From assembly GCA_008694505.1 (NCBI GenBank), contig VZDJ01007747.1, positions 43,544,388 to 43,608,387 on the forward strand: a DNA stretch of 64,000 nt. Direction: 5' to 3'. Each line of letters opens with the position of its first letter. Position 1 is the first letter of the stretch. Source of the DNA: Cyanoderma ruficeps (taxonomy: Eukaryota > Chordata > Aves > Passeriformes > Timaliidae). Below are positions 1 to 12,817 of the stretch, one piece after another. The translations under genes and the position numbers were made by a program. The notes below the pieces were generated by a model that saw nothing but the letters and a program-made list of their open reading frames with translations, was not told the DNA's origin and made no database searches.

Positions 1-3000
1 AATGTGGTCACACATATCCAGTTTTGCCTTCTGTGTTGCTGATACCTATTCCTGTTTCTCCTTTTTATGATTCCTGGAGTACCATGTGCTCATCTAGTGC
101 AGCACAATCAGCTCTGGGTCACACCTAATGATTGCTTCTATGGGAAAAAGGATGAAAATGAAACATTATCACATTCATTTGCATATGGAAAAGCTGCGGG
201 TAGATGAAGGTTGGTTTAATTTCATCGAAATGTAACCATGTAGAAATGAGAGGTGCTGCCTAAGCAGTTACCCAGGCTGTCTTTACATGGGAGAGAAGGC
301 AGCTTCCTTACAGGATACTGCCCAATCATCCTGGGCAAATATTTTGGATTAGGACATAATTCAGCTGAACACAAGATCACATCTGACCCTTGCATTTGAG
401 ACAATTGGAGTTTGGAGTCAGATTGTACTCTCCGTGATTTTCCCAAGACTATTTGACGTGGCAAAGGCAGAACCCTCAGAGATTGGTCTCGTGAGTCCCT
501 TCACCACAAGAACATTCCCTGGACATCCACAGGACTCAAATGTTTTCGTTTTCAGATGATGCATCCATCACACAGGAGAAAATCAAGTCTGTTACCCAAA
601 AAATGTCATTCTAGTGGACACCACAGTTAATCCACATGGATATTTCACAGGACATCACTGATCTGCCCAGAGAAATGAAATTCCCAGAGTCATCCACTCC
701 CAGGCCATGGGGTATTGAGTATGTAAATTGTCTGTAGCTGGTAGCACCCCACATTCTATGATCTTTTGAGACTCGGTAAAGAATGTGACTGAAAAGTGCC
801 AGCTCCCTATATATGGTTACCAAACATTTAGAAAGATTGGAAAAGTTGGCAAAAAAAGTGGAAATTAGATGGAAAAATACATGACAATTTTCTTCTTCCC
901 AATGTTAAGACTATGCCTACATATGCCTCATCAAGAACTGCAGAGAAATGGAATGTCATTTTTTATCCTTTTCTTTTTCACAAAATCCACTCCTTTTCTT
1001 TCTTCCCTGACTCTCTCTATGCCTACTATAAAATTCTGGTTTTTAGAACTTCTTCTTGTCTTTACCCCAAGTCTTTCTAAATATGGTAGAAATCTTCCCT
1101 GTCAACTGACTAAATTATTCCCAAATTGTTTTTTACAGCAGCTTTTATATATAAAAAAGTACTTTATGGCACTTTTAAAAAGTAAGTCTTAAAAAGAAAA
1201 GAAGTTGTTCCTTGTTTAAGAAAATCCATTATTCCATTTGAGGAGCAAAAGAGCATTCTCATGGTAAGTAATAAAAAAGCACCATGACTTAGCAGATGCA
1301 TAGTAAGAATCACAGCTGAGTCTTTCAAGTTGCAGGAAGAAATGTTCAAAACCTGTTGATTTTGATTATAAAAACTCAAAGATTTCCATCCCCTTAGATG
1401 CAGCCGTAAAGTCGGACATGTTATGAAGAAAAAAAAGAAAAGAAAAACAATATTCAAGTGGGTGATTTGCTGAAATGAAGCAGAGGTAGGCTTGGCTCAA
1501 GAGAAGAAAGGATTCCATCTGTTCTTGCACTTCTGCAATATCCTCTTGGATACTTAAAATTATATGACACATATATTCTGATCCTGAAAAATTAAGAGAT
1601 CCTTTCTGGAGAGTAAAGGCAGGCCTGAAGAAAGAACATCAAATCTAATGTTACATGACTCTGTTTTCTGCGTTGCTGGAGAAAAAAGCCCCCATCAAAC
1701 AGAGCCTTCACAGCATCTGTACAAACACACTCTGCCCTGAGGCTACAGAAGGCAAGAGCTACTTTATCTCCCCTTTTACTTCGATTTTCTAGCTTTATTC
1801 CGCCTTTTTTTTCCCCCTTTTCTTCTTTTCTACAAGCTCAGCCTCCTGCTGACTGGTGGAACAGCCTTTCCTTTATATTTCATTTTATTATCTCCTTCTG
1901 TGACTTCACAAGCGCAGCTGCTACTGGTGTTTCCCTGAGTCAGCCAATCCTGCTGAACATGAGAGGCAGCAAGTGTTCCTCTACCACATCTCTCCTTTCA
2001 CCATAAAAAATGGTGAAATTTTACACCATTTCATCCACTGCCTCACTTCCCTGTGAGTGAAATGGTCCATCAGTACCTGCTGAATACAGCAACCATCTCA
2101 GGAATGGCTGAAGTCTCTTTCTAAAGAGAATATACATGCTACAGTTTATTTTAGCAAAGTATACTTGGGGAGAAAGAAAACGTGCCCCAACTTCCTTGGG
2201 AATGAGTGAACAGCAATAACAACAGATAAAAAAGAGCAGAATTGAAAATGCAGGACTTAAAATGGCCCAACACAAAGTCTGAGCAGCTTGAGGTCAATGA
2301 AGTTGGCAACTTAAGTATTGCAAAAAAANGACAAAATGGTGGTGTTGTAATTAAGACACTCCAGTGATGAACAGGCATCTTGCTTGGCTTGGGACATGGC
2401 ACCAGACTCCTGGAACAAAGGAAGTGCTGCTCAATTAAACTGCTTTTCTATCTGATGGGGCTACTTGAGTAGTAAAAGGTTATTAAATGGGACCATCAGG
2501 AAAAAGTCTTCTTTACTGTAGCCCAGCTCTTCACAGTTAGACTGATAAAACCCCTTTACTCATGGGTTGCTTAAAGCATGGGTATTTTAGAGCAGAATTC
2601 ATTCTTTAGGATCTTGTGATATCTACTGCAATGGGCCTCCAAAGCATTTCTGAGAATTCCAACTAACACCCCTATTTTCACCGCATCCTAATTTGCTTAA
2701 TAATTTTTTCATCCACGCTTTTGCCCTAATGTAATTCATATTCTTCAATTCTTGCACATTTTCCAAACTCTGTTGTATCTTTTTGAAACTGCCACAGCCT
2801 TTTAAAGGATGGTTGCACCGTGGCAATCACCAAAAAAAACCAGTGTGAGTGAAATATTTTGTTTGCTTTGAAGAGAAAAGGGATGGATAAACTCATCATT
2901 ATTTAAAAAGAAAATGCATCTTAGGAGGCACATGTAGATATTCTTCTGCTGCTGTTTTACACCTAAGAAGAAAAGAGAGAGGGAAAGGCACAAAAACGGG

Positions 3001-3750
3001 GGGAAGGAAAAAAAGACAATAACAAAGAGAAAGAGAAAGTTAAATGAAATAAATACCAAGGAGATGACTCAAAGTGGAAGGAAAACATGTGAATCTTCAA
3101 ACATCACTTGGAAAAGAAATATAATCCTCACTCACTTTTTGCCAGACTATCCTAGTTCAGTTTCTTTTTACCTCTTCTGTAGATAAAAATCTCAAGCTTT
3201 TCTTGTTTTGGAAAGTATGTCCTCACAACTTAATACCCCCGCCTTGGTTTTGCATGACGTTGTCTTTAATTTTTCCCCCCCAAGTCCTCTTGAGACTTGT
3301 CAGAAGATATGAGGAAACAGTATCAATCCCTTTATTAATGTCATTTACCAGCCCTCCTGATATTCATTTTGCCAACTGTTTTCTTAATAACCCCGACACT
3401 TTCATAATTTCCACTGGTACTCTGAAATGTATCCAAGTGTTAGCAGCCATCACCATGTCCTCGAGCTAACCTGTTTATACTTGGCCAAATTATAAGTTTC
3501 AGAAAATCATTATTTGAGTCCTTTGCTGCAAGAGCTTGCCAGAAGCATGCTGCTAAAACCTTTCCGATTTATCACAAGGATGGTCATTTTCTACTGACTT
3601 GATTTGATTAGATCTTGCTTGTCCAAAATATTTACTGGTGGCCCAAAACTAAACAAACCGGACACGGAAACATATTTCTAACACAGACGTAGTGTCTCAT
3701 GCAAGCCAGGGATGCTCTAAGGATTGTGTGGAACTGAAATTCCCACTTCA
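1..3750. other. unique non-coding stretch, no gene recognised
   Basis: No recognisable coding region. The longest open frame is 107 codons (869-1192, plus); it is rich in Phe, Leu and Ser, as expected from T-rich DNA, and shows no domain. A polypyrimidine tract lies at 1803-1831, a small hairpin at 1996-2018, and a single ambiguous base (N) at 2329 after an A7 run. Composition is AT-rich with few CpGs. Confidence 0.7.
1996..2018. repeat. small inverted repeat (9-bp arms)
   Basis: TTTCACCAT at 1996-2004 is the exact reverse complement of ATGGTGAAA at 2010-2018, with a five-A spacer. There is no terminator-like or RNA-gene context, so this may be chance. Confidence 0.5.
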
Positions 3751-3909
3751 GAAAAACACCAACAAAATCCAAACAAAACAAAGCAAAACAAAACAACCCA
3801 AAACAAAAACAACAACAAAAAAAGCCAAAAAACCCACAAAAAAACGCACCAAAAAACAAAACAAACAAAAAACCCCACAAAAACAAACAAACAAAAAAAA
3901 AACCTCCCC
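3751..3909. repeat. A-rich (CAAAA)n-like low-complexity tract
   Basis: About 150 bases made almost only of A and C, in irregular AAAAC, AAAC and AACA units, ending in an A10 run and CCTCCCC. It produces Lys/Thr/Gln-rich open frames on the plus strand and Phe/Leu/Cys-rich frames on the minus strand, which are composition artefacts. It could be a degenerated poly(A)-derived tract or a slipped simple repeat. No flanking retroposed body is recognised. Confidence 0.9.
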
Positions 3910-6486
3910 ACAAACCTGGAGATGAAGAGAACATTTTGAACAAGTATCAAGTTTTTCATCACGTAGAAATAACAGGTTTTTAGGAAAATCCTACAGCTAC
4001 AACTCAATTATCAAATATTTTCAGTGTCCATGAGGTATCTGGAGTACTCTCATGATGAGCAAACATTGGAAGAGTGAGCAGGGATCTTTGACAGCTCATA
4101 TAACCCAAATTTAGCCAAAACTGAGACTTTGGATATCAACACTGTCCATGGAAAAAGGTTATACAGGGAAAATTCCAATCAGTTTGGATTATCCTCTTTT
4201 CAGAGGGCTTGGCCACACTGCAGAGCAAAGGGGAGACATCCTGAAGCCACATTTCCTTCAGATCCTCCAGTGTCCCATGTAACTCACATGAAACGAGAAT
4301 GAAAATTCTCAGAGCAGCTGTCAGGAGTGAAGGAGCTCAGCCTGACCAAGAAAAGGCTGCACACCTTGACAATACCACTTAAAGAAAGTTTAGGGAAATT
4401 ATTTACCATCACAACCGAAGGGAGGACCCCAAAGCTCACCCAGAAGGGTTCTTGTATTTTTCCTTTCCTGCTGCCTATTCTTGTTTCCGACTATAGCCTT
4501 TCAACTCATGAAATTAATGAAATAAGGAGCCTAAAGAAGGAGAATCATTCATTATATAACAGGGATTTATCTTGGAACATAAGTCACTGATCAGTGGTTA
4601 TAATCAAAGGCTGAAATAATTTTAATTGAAATACAAGTTATGCTGAGGCCATTCCCTGCCATTTAACCTGGGAGCTGAAACTCACCCATTATCTTCAGCC
4701 ATTCACTTCAGAGTTTTTTAGGTCTCATTTTTGGGGTCCTCACTGTTCCCCCTCCCTCCACTTCATCTTTCATCAGACCCATTTTTCACAACCAAATCTT
4801 TGTGTCTCAACTTTGGTAGTGCAGAGGAGTGAACTAAAAAAAAAACCCTGAGATCTTTCTAGCTTATATTTTATAATGATTGAATTAATTAATATCATTT
4901 AACATGATCATGCTAAAAATAATGGTACTGCTACAAATTCATAAAAGCAGAACTATTTGATTATTAAAACCTAAAGATTTTTGGTTTGTTCTTTTTAGTG
5001 TGTATTTTCAGCTTAAGTAAGCAGCTTCCAAGACAAAAAAAAAATTAAGTATTAGGCACTATAGAGAATAGAGAAAACTGTTGTTAAACTACTAAACTCA
5101 CCTAAAATATAAAATAGACAAAACTACTATTTTAGGTTAAAGGCAAAGACCTGCTGTGCAAAAAACAGCATTAAAAGTGAAAATAGCTCATTATAGATTT
5201 GCATTCATTTATCTAAAGAGGAGGCTATAGCAACTTCATAGTTACATCCTTAGGAAATAAATTCAAAATATAACAAAACCTCCCCCAAAAAAGCCAAATT
5301 CTGCTCAGCACAGACACGGAGAGGAGATGAATGATCCATACACCAGAGACCAGAATCAGTGGCAGGAGGTTTCACAGAGCAAGTTAAGCTTTACAAATTC
5401 CTGTTTAGTCAATTCTTTCTCCTGCAACGTACAATTTTGTCAGCACCACATCTTTTTTCATGTCCTTCCTCCCACGTAATAAATCAGGAATATTTTCTCG
5501 TATTTTCCCAGGACAACCGATGCAATACTCAAACTGCTTTTGAACAGTGCTGAAAAGCACCTTAAGCAGTAAATATTCAGCTAGGCTGCCAAACATTTAA
5601 AGCTGTTTCCTATTTTTTAATATATATTTTTGTACCTTATTACATATATTTTTAAAACAACTATCCATTTTGTCACATACACACACCAATATTTAGATTC
5701 ATCTATGTTTACATATCTGTTGGAAGGTAACGACCCAACTTTGAAATATTTCTCTCCTTATAAAATACAGACACTTTGGAAAATACTATTTTATTAATAT
5801 ATATTAAAGGATCTTAAATTTTGACACGATATAATCCCCTGTGCAAATCCTATGGATGAGAAAACTTTTCATACAGTCCCTCAACCAGTTTGATCTCGGC
5901 TGCGAATTTTCACGGACTGTCACCCTTCACTGTATTGATTATGCAAAAATAAAACAAAATTACACATTTCAAATGATGCTTTTCAGATGCAGCTTCGAGT
6001 CAGTTCTCACCATCACTAAGACAGGTCACTTGTGAAATCCGTGAGCTCCATTAGCCTGTAAAAACTGTTATTTTTCCCTAGCAACTGGAAAACCTTTTCT
6101 TTTTCCCCTGAACTGAAGCTAATGATCTTCTAAAACTCTGGAATGCTCGAAGAGTTTGAATTCCACGGATCTATTACACTTCCTAACAATTCACAAAGTG
6201 CTGAACAACTGCTGTGATTCAGGAATGTGGAAGAACCTTAAGGAAAAGTTTTCCTTAAAGTAAAGGACACTGTAACCTCATAACCCAAAGCTGGGTTATG
6301 TGAAACATGAAAACACAGGGCTGTTGTGAGAATATTTAGCACTAAATTCTTGTAGGAATGGTCAAGAGTTTCTAGTGATTACAGTAAAGAGGGTTATGCA
6401 GTAAAACCTGGAAGATTCTTGGGGGTAAAAAGGACGAAAATGGGGGGAAAGTGTGACAGTTTCTGTGATATTTGTGTTTCCAGGGA
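3910..6486. other. unique AT-rich stretch, no gene recognised
   Basis: No recognisable gene. The longest open frame is 87 codons (4327-4590, plus), without a recognisable motif. Very AT-rich patches occur around 4860-5290 and 5600-5820. No known repeat family was identified by eye. Confidence 0.65.
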
Positions 6487-6870
6487 AAGGAATGGAGCTG
6501 GAGAAGGATCTGGAGAACCAGGATCAGCTGAGGGAGCTGGGAAAGGGGCTCAGCCTGGAGAAAAGGAGGCTCAGGGGGGACCTTGTGGCTCTGCACAACT
6601 CCCTGACAGGAGGGGACAGCCGGGGAGGGGTCAGGCTCTGCGCCCAGGGCACAGGGACAGGAGGAGAGGGAACAGCCTCAGGCTGGGCCAGGGGAGGTTT
6701 GTCCAGCCCTGGTACAGCTGCCCAGGGCAGTGCTGGATTCCCCATCCCTGGGGGAGTTTAAAAGCCATGGGGATGTGGCACTTGGGGACATGGGTCAGTG
6801 GTGGCTTCGGCACCAATTGGGCTCAATGATCTTCAAGATCTTTTCCAACTTCAGCGATTCTGTGGTTCTA
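6487..6870 (+). mobile_element. CR1 LINE fragment, sense, 5'-truncated, internal deletion
   Basis: The text follows the avian CR1 3' region in order. It has the GGAGAAAAGGAGGCTCAGG block (about 6558), the CTCTGCACAACTCCCTGACA block (about 6588), the CCAGGGGAGGTT block (about 6687), CATCCCTGGG, and the tail TCTTTTCCAACTTCAGCGATTCTGTGGTTCT. Between the GGGGAGGTT block and the CAGCTGCCCAGGG block, the usual segment with GGACATCAGGAAGAA is missing, which points to an internal deletion. It resembles the CR1 branch ending in TCTTTTCCAACCTTAATGATTCTGTG rather than the CCAACCCAAACC branch. It encodes no intact reverse transcriptase; open frames here (to 136 codons) are shadows of the repeat. Confidence 0.93.
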
Positions 6871-8376
6871 AGACAATTATAAAACCATTAATAAATGCTA
6901 TGATGACCACAGCAATTGGCAGCCATTAAGATGACCACAAGTTTGTCTTTTCTTTCTGTTTTAAAAGCCCCTTCTCATTTTTAATACCGAAGTGCCCTTG
7001 TAAGAGACTTCCTAGGAAGTTCTGCTCATTGCACTAGTTGCCCTTCAGCTGAAGAGTATCAGAAGAAAGGAAAAGTTAAGTGCAGGAATTAAGCACCAGA
7101 GGTATTTGCTTAAAGAAAAATAAAGTATTCTTGGCAAGCAGAGGGGGAGCTAAAAGCTGATTCCCTAAAAGAAAAGCACAAAGTGGTAATTCCACAAAGC
7201 ATCAGTTTGAATGTGACCCTGTGAATGAGAAAGTCATTCAGAGTTGGATTTTTTCCCTTAAATATTGCTATAGATTTTATATCTGTTTCAACCTAAAGTT
7301 GTGAGTGTAATGGAAATCCCATTTGGCTTGAAAAGTTATTGGAAGCAGCATCTTTTAATGGGCAAGGCATTAGACATGGTAAAATAACTTGGGATATATT
7401 GCTGTAGACTTCTGTGACTTTGAGGAAAATAACAGACAGTACTTATTTTCCCTATCTGCAAAATTCAAAAGTGATACTTTTTTATCCTTTGTCATGTATT
7501 TTGACATCTCTAGATAAAAGGCAAAAAGACAGATAAGTAATATTAAATTCTTTATTTGTGATGAATGCAATTATCTTCATCCATATACTTTTTATGGCCT
7601 TTTTTTTAAATTGAGTAGTTGCATGGAGTTTCAAAATCCAACTTTATACTATGTGAAGTGATATTATTTTAGAAAAAGAAAGCCTAAAAGATCATTACAC
7701 TTGACAGATCCAAAGGATAATTCAACCCATCACAAATAGGTGTCTTAAGTAATATATGACTTTTTTTTTTCCCCTCTGTGTGTCTCTCCATCGACTGACT
7801 AGAAAAGGATGATTATCTTAAATTATGTGCAAAACTTTTCCACAGCTGGAAGAACTCTATATACACAGTGACACAGGATTTGGGATGTAATCTCACAGTT
7901 TTGGAGCTGTGAACTATGGAACTGCAGTGTTTGTATGCAAGCTGGAAGCCAAACACATGAAAAGCCAGACAAGTAAACCTTATCTCCATGACCTCAACCA
8001 TTAATGGGATGGTAGGGACAGGTGAATTCTGGTGCTACAAAATCGTATTTTTAATTGGAGATCACAAGGTAGAGTCTGGGTGTATGTTAAGAGTTTATTG
8101 CCAGAAATAGGCAGAATTCATTTTATCTCTGGGTTATTCCTCTTAATTGTCTGGTGCATTTAGTGAGCACTGAGGCACTGCTCAAGGGATTGCTGTGGAA
8201 TCAATGTGACAATCACTTTCTTATCAGGGAGGAGAAGTCAGATTGATGTAATTATTTATGAGTTCAGATTACACTGTCTTAAAAATTCCCATTAATTAAG
8301 TTTAAAAAACTTCAACAGAAACCCATTCTCCTCCTTTTATATATAGCATTAGGACTTCCATCCAGCACATTCCTGT
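6871..8376. other. unique stretch between two CR1 copies
   Basis: No gene or known repeat recognised. The longest open frame is 66 codons on the minus strand (7370-7570). The DNA is AT-rich with a T10 run near 7761-7770. Confidence 0.65.
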
Positions 8377-8692
8377 GCCTTAAAGGGGCTCCAGGAGAGC
8401 TGGAGAGGGACTTTGGACAAGGGATGGAAGGACAGGACAAGGGGAATGGCTTCAAACTGCCTGAGGACAGGGATGGATGGGATATTGGGAAGGAATTGTT
8501 CCCTGTGAGGGTGGGGAGGGATGAGCAGAAGTTGCTCAGAGAAGCTGTGGCTGCCCCATCCCTGGCATCCAAGGCCAGGCTGGATAAATTTCTGAGCAAC
8601 CTGGGCTAGTGGAACCTGTCCCTGCCCATGGCAAGGGGTGGAACTGAACGGTTTTCAAGATCTCTTCCAACCCAAACCATTCTGATTCTGTG
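8377..8692 (+). mobile_element. CR1 LINE 3' fragment, sense
   Basis: It begins inside the element at a GCCTTAAAGGGGCTCCAGG-type block and continues through GGAGAGCTGGAGAGGGAC, GGATGGATGGGATATTGGG, CAGAGAAGCTGTGGCTGCCCC and GCAACCTGGGCTAGTGGAACC. It ends in TCTTCCAACCCAAACCATTCTGATTCTGTG, the characteristic CR1 3' terminus with its 8-mer tail. It is 5'-truncated, as most CR1 copies are. It is the same branch as the copies at 9770-10355, 14895-15430, 52748-52990 and 63622-63799. Confidence 0.96.
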
Positions 8693-9585
8693 ACTTCCCT
8701 TCAACACTGTAAAGTCTGAATGAATCCAGCTGCACCCAGGTCAGTACTCACAGGAAGTTCCTCATTATTTAGCCCCAGATCACTTCAGAAAAACAAGATA
8801 ACAAAGAGTGTTCAAGTGAACTATCTGGATGTAAAACCTACACAGCAATATATGCATATAGGCTCCTTTATAAATAAGCCATGCTTTTCCACTCGTTTAC
8901 AAATGTACATAATTGCCCAAGCTTAGTTATCTCCCCTTTCGAGCTGCAAAGCTGATATAAATAGTTTTCCCCATAAAGTTCAGCTACTCAAAATAAGAAA
9001 GACATTTTAATACTGCAAAAGTAGCTAAAGCCAATATTTGTTCTGCAGCAAGAGCGTGTGTTGTTTTCTTCTCTACAATATTTTGAGCTGTTATAGAGAC
9101 ATTGCTATATTAAACCTAATGGATTTCAAATTAATTCAGCATTTATATTCTGATCATATTTTCTATCCTATATCTGCAAGGATGCATTCAGCTGATAATA
9201 ACAGGCTACAGGAAACAATACTGATTATTTGGAATTAAAATGGCTCAGCTGAAGCTATTTTATACTGGAAGGAGCCTAAGGATGCCTTAATCTGCCAGGT
9301 ACAGCCAAGTCATTGACACAAGGACCAAGGAAGTGACAAGTCAAGGTTAAGGGCAGCAGGACTGGGTGTTTGATGATGGCCCTGACTTCCTCATACCTTC
9401 CCTTGCCTAGAAGAGAATCTGGAAAAGCGCAAAAAACTTTTTCCTCCTATTTTTAATTATACCGATCCCAAGAGAATAGCAGGAATAATCCCATCTCAGA
9501 CCTGTGGGGTAACTCGGTGTCACATGCAGAGACAATCAGTAAATTCTAAAGGGGACACAACCAGACACAGCAGGGCTAAAAGCTG
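8693..9585. other. unique stretch, no gene recognised
   Basis: No recognisable gene; the longest open frames are 66-68 codons. AT-rich sequence lies at 8800-9240. No repeat family identified. Confidence 0.65.
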
Positions 9586-9652
9586 GAATCACGGAATCCA
9601 CAGAATTCACAGAATGACCAGGTTGGAAGAGACCTTCAAGACAGTGGAGTCA
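9586..9652 (-). mobile_element. CR1 3'-tail remnant, antisense
   Basis: Direct reading shows AATCACGGAATCCACAGAATTCACAGAATGACCAGGTTGGAAGAGACCTTCAAGA. This is the reverse complement of a CR1 3' end with several copies of the 8-mer tail. Only about 65 bases survive. It belongs to a branch with GGTTGGAAGAGACCTTC rather than GGTTTGGGTTGGAAGGG. Confidence 0.88.
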
Positions 9653-9769
9653 TCACAGAGTAAATGTAACAAATGCCATATACCAGGCATTGCAGATATC
9701 TCTTTATGTGCACATAAAGCAATGATGTGAACATTAATTAATTGGCAATGTGAGCTTGTAGCCCAGAAA

Positions 9770-10355
9770 TTCTGCCCTGGGCTGATTCCCCAGCATGGGC
9801 CACAGGAAAGGGGGGATCCTGGATCCTGTCCCGACCAGGTGAGACCCCACCTGCAGAGCTGCCCCAGCCCTGGGACCAACAGCAGAAGGACCTGGAACTG
9901 CTGGAGAGAGTCCAGAGGAGGCCATGGAGACACTCCAAGAGCTGGAGCCCCTCTGCTCTGGAGCCAGGCTGGGAGAGCTGGGGGTGCTCGCCTGGAGAAG
10001 AGAAGGCTCCAGGGAGAGCTCAGAGCCCCTGCCAGGGCCTAAAGGGGCTCCAGGAGAGCTGGAGAGGGACTGGGGACAAGGAATGGAGGGACAGGACACA
10101 GGGAATGACTTCCCACTGCCAGAGGGCAGGGATGGATGGGAAATTGGGAAGAAATTGTTCTCTGTAAGGGTGGGGAGGCCCTGGCACAGGGTGCCCAGAG
10201 AACCTGTGGCTGCCCCTGGATCCCTGGAAGTGTCCAAGGCCAGGTTGGATGGGGTTTGGAGCAGCCTGGGATGGTGAAGGTGTCCCTGCCCTGGCAGGTG
10301 TGGAACAAAATGAGCTTTAGGGTCCCTTTCAACCCAAACCATCCTGATCCTCTGC
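9770..10355 (+). mobile_element. CR1 LINE fragment, sense, longest in the window
   Basis: The reading passes through the CR1 blocks GGATCCTGTCCCGACCAGG, GAGACCCCACCTGCAGAGC, GGACCTGGAACTGCTGGAG, GTCCAGAGGAGGCCATGG, GAGAAGAGAAGGCTCCAGGG and GGGGCTCCAGGAGAGCTGG. It ends at CAACCCAAACCATCCTGATCC. The 5' limit is approximate. Open frames of up to 207 codons (minus strand) and 117 codons (plus) are frames of the repeat, not genes. It is closely similar, in inverted orientation, to 14895-15430. Confidence 0.95.
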
Positions 10356-12224
10356 ATAAGCAGAAATAATGTTTCCCTCCTGTCTCAGGTGTGGTGTAAC
10401 AGGTTGAGTTCAGTGCAGTACCCACCCCTCAGCCCTGCCTGCTCCCCCCCCATGGACACAGCCCAGGACACAGCTATACATTTCTGGCATCAAGAGCAGC
10501 ACCAATGGTACATCATTCCAGCACTCAATCCGTAGGCAAACGTTGCTGCTGCTGCTGCCAACAATACCCAAATAAAGGAAATTTATGAGCCCTTGTTCTT
10601 ATCTCCATCACCAACACCATCAGAAAGGTGATGTGTAGAGATACATATTTGTTAGGGACTGGAAGATTTATTTTCATAAGGAAAGACAGAGGTACCTAGA
10701 TTACTCATGTTTAAAAATTTTATCCAAAACACAAATAATGAAAATTGCGAAGGGAAAACAGTCCCTACATCAGGATCCTTCTGTGGACTAACACAGCAAT
10801 CAGTAATTGGCACAATCTCATTTTCAAGTCAGTAAGAGGTTTTGACATCACTTGCCCTGGCAGCCATTATCTGTCCATTAGATGGGAGCAACAGAAAAGC
10901 TGAATCACCAGCTATCAAACCCAGGCAGTGCTACTAAAAAGTCACAACTTTGCACTTCTACAGCATTTTCATGTATTTTAATTGCTTGGCAGTCCACATT
11001 ATCTGCCTTTGACCAATTATCTGTACTTGGTTGCACTACTGCCTATTTTCATACGTGTAATATACTGCTGGACATTTTTCAACAGGTAGAAAAAATGTAT
11101 TTATCTGCATAAATCAAAATATTAATAACCAAAAATGTTACATTTATTATGATAAAACAATTTAAAACTGTGCTTTATACATCAACTGCCTTGCAAATTT
11201 CCATGGCTTTTTTGTTCTCCCTACAGAATGTATTTTCAAAACTCTTCCCCGTAAGTATAAAAGAAGATTTGAAAGTTTCCACTTCAGAAATTATACTGTT
11301 CTCCTATTGCTTCTGGGTTTTTCTCCACCACAAAAGATTTGTAGTCTTCTCCAGTGATGAAGGTCGTGGATGGTTTTATCATGCAGCCAAGCAAATAACC
11401 AGAATTTGGCCAAGCAGCCCAAAGTCATTTTTCAAGTTCTGCAGCTGCCTGCCACAGAGAGGTGATGGAGCCTGGAGACTTCACTTTAATTAATCTCTCT
11501 TTTCCCTCATCTCCTCTCGATCCAAAGTGGGCAAAAAATTGACCTCGTCCATGACTGTAGAGATTGTTTTGAAATTTTAGTAATAATTCACTAATAATGA
11601 ACAGTCTCAAATCTGCCCAAGTGTGAACCAGATACTTTGTACTCAGCTAAGAAAAAAGAAAAGCAAAACCAAAAAAACCCCAGAACAAAACAAAAAAACC
11701 CACAAAATGTAAATCACGGTAACTTTACTTTTAAGGGTGTCCTTGCTTCACAAGACAAATCTCTTGCCCAATAAAAGATCATACATACATGCCTGTAAAT
11801 AAATATCTGTGTAGCAGTGAAAGTCAGGAATAATACAGTATTTTGTATTGAAACCTACATCTGGTCTAGCAAATCATCTCCTGTGGCTCATTTCAATCAC
11901 CTGATTATGATCCTTAACACACCTGCTTTACTTTACGATTAATAATGTTCCCAACTCCCCTCTGAGACTCATCTCAGAACGGCAAACAGCCCCCAGTGCC
12001 CAGGGCTGGCCTTTCTCCAGGTGCAAGCAATGATCCTTTACCACAATGACACTTTGCTAGGTCAAAATAAAACAAAGTAATGTGCAATTCAGCCCTGCGC
12101 TAATCAAGTGAAACACCTCAAACTGTTCCCAGCTCCTCCCCAGCAGCCAACAAGGGCTGACTTTGAGTCTTTGCCTACAACTGCAACTGAATCCAGACCA
12201 GCATCTGAAAGCAGCAACAAAATA
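10356..12224. other. unique stretch, no gene recognised
   Basis: No recognisable gene; the longest open frame is 114 codons (11149-11493, plus), with no motif. Contains an A-rich block at 11650-11707. Confidence 0.6.
11650..11707. repeat. A-rich low-complexity tract
   Basis: Irregular AAAAAC, AAAAG and ACCC units over about 58 bases, similar in style to the 3751-3909 block. Confidence 0.8.
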
Positions 12225-12585
12225 TCCCTGTGTTGGAATTCTGGAAACTGAGAATGTGGGATTTTAATATATAGCAATACATGCGAGTCAAGATGGAGGA
12301 TTTTGGGTGTTGTCTGAGTCCTTCTTCTTCACCCTCTTCTTCCTTCTTCATGGGTTGGGTGGTTTTCTGTAACTGGGTGAAGAAGGTCTGCATTGGGTGG
12401 TCATTATTGGGTCAAAAGTATAAATAATATAGGTGTCACCTCGTTATTGGGTAATTATTGTTTAAATAACCTTGGAAAGAGAGGTGCTCCATTTTACCTC
12501 TGTTCCCTAACTTGCTAGTTAGAGCTCACGGCTGGTGAGTCTGTAAATAGACAAGAAACAATCAACATCCGAGTCCGAACACAAA
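12225..12585 (+). mobile_element. probable solo LTR of an endogenous retrovirus, sense (limits approximate)
   Basis: The block has LTR architecture. CCAAT-type cores in reverse orientation (ATTGGGT at about 12402, 12416 and 12455) flank a TATA box (AGTATAAATA, 12418-12427). This is followed by a U5-like segment with GTAAATAGACAAGAAACAATC and CATCCGAGTCCGAACAC, a style common at the 3' end of avian ERV LTRs. No gag, pol or env reading frame lies next to it, so a solo LTR is most likely. I could not find a clean TG...CA pair with matching target-site duplications, so the boundaries are uncertain. It could instead be an unrelated promoter-like sequence. Confidence 0.5.
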
Positions 12586-12817
12586 ACCTGTATTTCCTGT
12601 GTATTAATCCCAACCTTGCCAATGAGAAAGGGAAGCAAGAACCTTCACATCTATGCAGTTAGATTTAAACAGATTTCATTTTCCAGTGAGCTATACAGCC
12701 TAAAACTCATGAGTAAATTTTAGCTCAGGAACTTAGAAGTGATTTTTTTTTTTTTCTTTTTAAACCTGTGAGTTTGTCCCATCCTGCTGGGCAGGAAATC
12801 ATCACCTTCCTGGAAGC

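Noticed and set aside
3632..4007. Lys/Asn-rich and Phe/Cys-rich open frames on both strands
   Set aside because: They are translations of an A/C-only low-complexity tract.
9734..10357. 207-codon minus-strand open frame
   Set aside because: It lies entirely within a sense CR1 fragment and is its antisense shadow.
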